Part shown: in pieces, positions 63,501-64,000 of the stretch
How positions within the stretch are numbered: the first letter of the stretch is position 1
Layout of the letters: every line of letters starts with the position of its first letter
Source of the DNA: Mytilus galloprovincialis
Taxonomy: Eukaryota; Mollusca; Bivalvia; Mytilida; Mytilidae
NCBI RefSeq assembly: GCF_965363235.1
Contig: NC_134850.1
Coordinates: forward strand, 34,135,102 to 34,199,101
Direction of reading: 5' to 3'
Length of the DNA stretch: 64,000 bases
The notes under the pieces: model-generated
What the model was told of the DNA's origin: nothing
Seen by the model: only the letters and a program-made list of their open reading frames with translations
Database searches by the model: none
Position numbers and translations under genes: made by a program

Positions 63501-63864
63501 TTTTGCTATAATGTTCCACTTGAAGTTGAAGTCATCTTCGACATACTACCTGATATAACATTAAATAATTATTATATTATCAGCTAAATATTAATCCGCA
63601 CACATTTTGATATCGTTATCATAACTAAAAACATTAAATGGAATGAATGATTATTGATTTTCTTTGTTACTATTGTACATTTGTACCGGGTTATATTTTT
63701 AAGTATATAACATTCATAAATATTTTTTTTTATATTGTAAAACTACAAATGTATTCTATAATTGTTCATACTTGTCTTTGGTTTCGCTGTTACAACAAAT
63801 AAATCATCTGTGTTTATCTTAGGAATCTGTACAGCAGCCAGTTCATCAAATACGTGCGTTTCTT
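48555..63864 (-). CDS. Tandem caspase-like (CASc) protein, 3' part of gene
   Basis: Nine minus-strand exons: 63772-63864, 62291-62406, 58959-59100, 57255-57355, 56334-56552, 54650-54884, 52633-52749, 50256-50371, 48555-48785 (stop). All have GT..AG borders and matching phases, giving 455 visible residues; the 5' end is outside the window. Two caspase units are seen. Unit A (residues 1-116) has only the linker and p10-like part. Unit B (~118-455) has p20-like and p10-like parts. The exon pattern of the shared region is the same in both: a linker exon, a 116-nt exon with GSYFIQAxVHVFK, then an exon with EKEL(Y/F)FFPGL. This indicates internal duplication. Exon 58959 ends in phase 1 and 57355 starts in phase 1, so the units join in one frame. 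Caspases are cysteine proteases of cell death and inflammation; here the visible complete domain lacks the catalytic residues. Likely a cytosolic regulator or scaffold. Confidence 0.75.
50800..51350. repeat. Interspersed repeat in intron of caspase-like gene
   Basis: Polar, A-rich sequence with 'ccagtgactcctgatttggg' + 'acaagg', 'gaaacaacgaaacaacagag', and 'cctgacttggtacaggtcat' + 'ttataaagaaatggtgggtt'. It resembles a common mussel interspersed repeat, probably SINE/LTR-derived. Not part of the coding sequence. Confidence 0.5.
51791..51974. mobile_element. TA-flanked MITE, second copy
   Basis: CTGTCAATTC..GAATTTACAG ends flanked by TA, with the same interior motifs ('aaatgcgatttaaatttttac', 'tttttcgcaatagtaaaaac') as the copy at 35056-35260. 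It lies in an intron of the caspase-like gene. Confidence 0.82.
52750..54649. other. Intron of caspase-like gene, nothing further seen
   Basis: AT-rich intron. An open plus-strand stretch at 53368-53616 has no recognisable domain or splice context and is not called. Confidence 0.5.
54885..56333. other. Intron of caspase-like gene, repeat fragment only
   Basis: AT-rich intron between the two p20 exons of unit B. It contains the repeat fragment at 56150-56230 and no other supported feature. Confidence 0.5.
56150..56230. repeat. Interspersed repeat fragment ('cgccagacgtgcgtttcgtc')
   Basis: 'cgccagacgtgcgtttcgtc' + 'tacatgagactcatc' recurs inverted at about 60660-60710 ('actgatgagttttttatagt' + 'cgaaacgcgcgtctggcg'). 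Both are fragments of one dispersed family. They lie in introns of the caspase-like gene. Confidence 0.6.
58255..58350. repeat. Interspersed repeat fragment
   Basis: 'gccatggcgttgtcagtttg' and 'gagtttgactgtccctttgg' + 'tatctttcgtccctctttta' look like the end of a dispersed mussel repeat. Judged from memory of such repeats; only one copy is in the window. Confidence 0.4.
58612..58745 (-). repeat. SINE-like mussel repeat, variant subfamily
   Basis: 'gagtgccaatgagacaactc' and 'aacacggagccttgactcac' + 'accgaatag' are the inverted tail and middle of the subfamily at 13180 and 45745. It lies in the intron between units A and B. Confidence 0.75.
59375..59600. repeat. Interspersed repeat fragment ('tcatcaggaacgctcaaagc')
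   Basis: 'cgtccgaagcgcttttctgg' + 'atttaccttcatcaggaacg' resembles a dispersed mussel repeat related in style to the 56150/60660 family. Intronic. Confidence 0.4.
60823..60976. repeat. Near-perfect ~70-bp hairpin
   Basis: The left arm ('tatagcctttgtatgaggtc', 'gatacgaggttatatcgacc', 'taagagaagcatattgac') is followed after ~12 bp by its reverse complement ('gaggtcgatatgcttctcta' ... 'cctctaccaaaggctacaa'). It is rich in GGTCGATA/TATCGACC motifs. The open frames on both strands here are mirror artefacts. Probably a foldback element in an intron. Confidence 0.75.
62511..62721. mobile_element. TA-flanked MITE (CGGTATAGCGGG ends)
   Basis: CGGTATAGCGGGTTATTTTCG at the left is inverted at the right (CGAAAAAACCCCGCTATACCG as seen on the complement), with TA on both sides. 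The interior has 'ttggcggaatttg' and 'ccgcgaaaataagcg' motifs. Tc1/mariner-like by the TA duplication. Intronic, next to the unit A p10 exon. Confidence 0.78.
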
Positions 63865-64000
63865 CTAAAATTAAACACCGAGAGTGATGTTTAACTACAA
63901 AATTATTCTCTTTATTCTGTGGTATAGCAAAAGTACATTTTTCACCCATTCATATATTGAGAAATAAATACTTTACTTAGTGTAATTTATGCGTAGGTCT

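Larger units (their letters stand above)
58959..63864 (-). other. CASc unit A: linker and p10-like part
   Basis: Exon 63772-63864 reads EETHVFDELAAVQIPKINTD + DLFVV. Exon 62291-62406 reads KGPWIIGDEMNGSYFIQAFV + HVFKK.. Exon 58959-59100 reads VGDCLQNAMVADHRKEAVAE .. EEKELFFFPGL, then SGVPANHMK into the link exon of unit B (VPGWPDLTNGVIPVQKKNVK). All match unit B exon by exon, and the SYFIQA helix exon has an identical length of 116 nt. The p20 half, which would show whether unit A is catalytic, lies beyond 64000. Confidence 0.8.

Overview
The window looks like nuclear DNA of a marine bivalve, most likely a mussel (Mytilus). It is AT-rich and intron-rich. Almost every kilobase carries interspersed repeats and miniature transposons of the kind that fill mussel genomes, including many copies of one SINE-like repeat whose tail reads 'gttgtctcattggcaatcat'. 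The host genes have short exons with GT..AG introns. The genus is inferred from repeat style and was not tested by a search.

Layout, left to right. At 197-344 (minus) there is one exon of the mTOR kinase domain. From 2160 an array of a ~187-bp satellite runs to 5571. At exactly one point inside a satellite unit the array is interrupted by a ~31-kb block (5572-36528) bounded by ~450-bp terminal inverted repeats (TIRs) and flanked by the 3-bp duplication GAT. The satellite resumes in the same orientation and phase at 36532 and ends near 37697. Removing the block and one GAT restores a normal satellite unit, so the block is best read as one very large TIR element or composite insertion.

Inside the block other elements are nested. 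These include a 481-bp segment present as direct-inverted-direct copies (7101-8379) and a three-unit bivalve repeat (9224-10500). Several MITEs have visible target duplications. A double-shelled inverted-repeat element (11924-19021) carries a small minus-strand gene fragment and a dead LINE. A complete 7.05-kb DNA transposon (27615-34661) encodes an intact six-exon, 1097-residue DDE-like transposase (28103-34239), and its 625-bp non-autonomous relative lies at 15405-16029.

To the right are a large tandem array (38748-44940; ~1.54-kb units, then ~0.81-kb units) with a conserved small exon-like ORF, a MITE packed with AGAACTGT-type motifs (44997-45654), and a minus-strand gene from 63864 (continuing beyond the window) to its stop at 48555. 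This gene encodes caspase-like (CASc) domains. Two units are visible, and splice phases join the end of one to the start of the next, giving a tandem-CASc protein. The complete unit has lost both the catalytic His and Cys motifs, so it is a pseudocaspase, probably a scaffold or regulator rather than a protease.

No tRNA, rRNA, CRISPR array or prokaryotic-type operon was seen. The two strongest leads are the 31-kb TIR element containing the intact transposon, and the tandem pseudocaspase gene.
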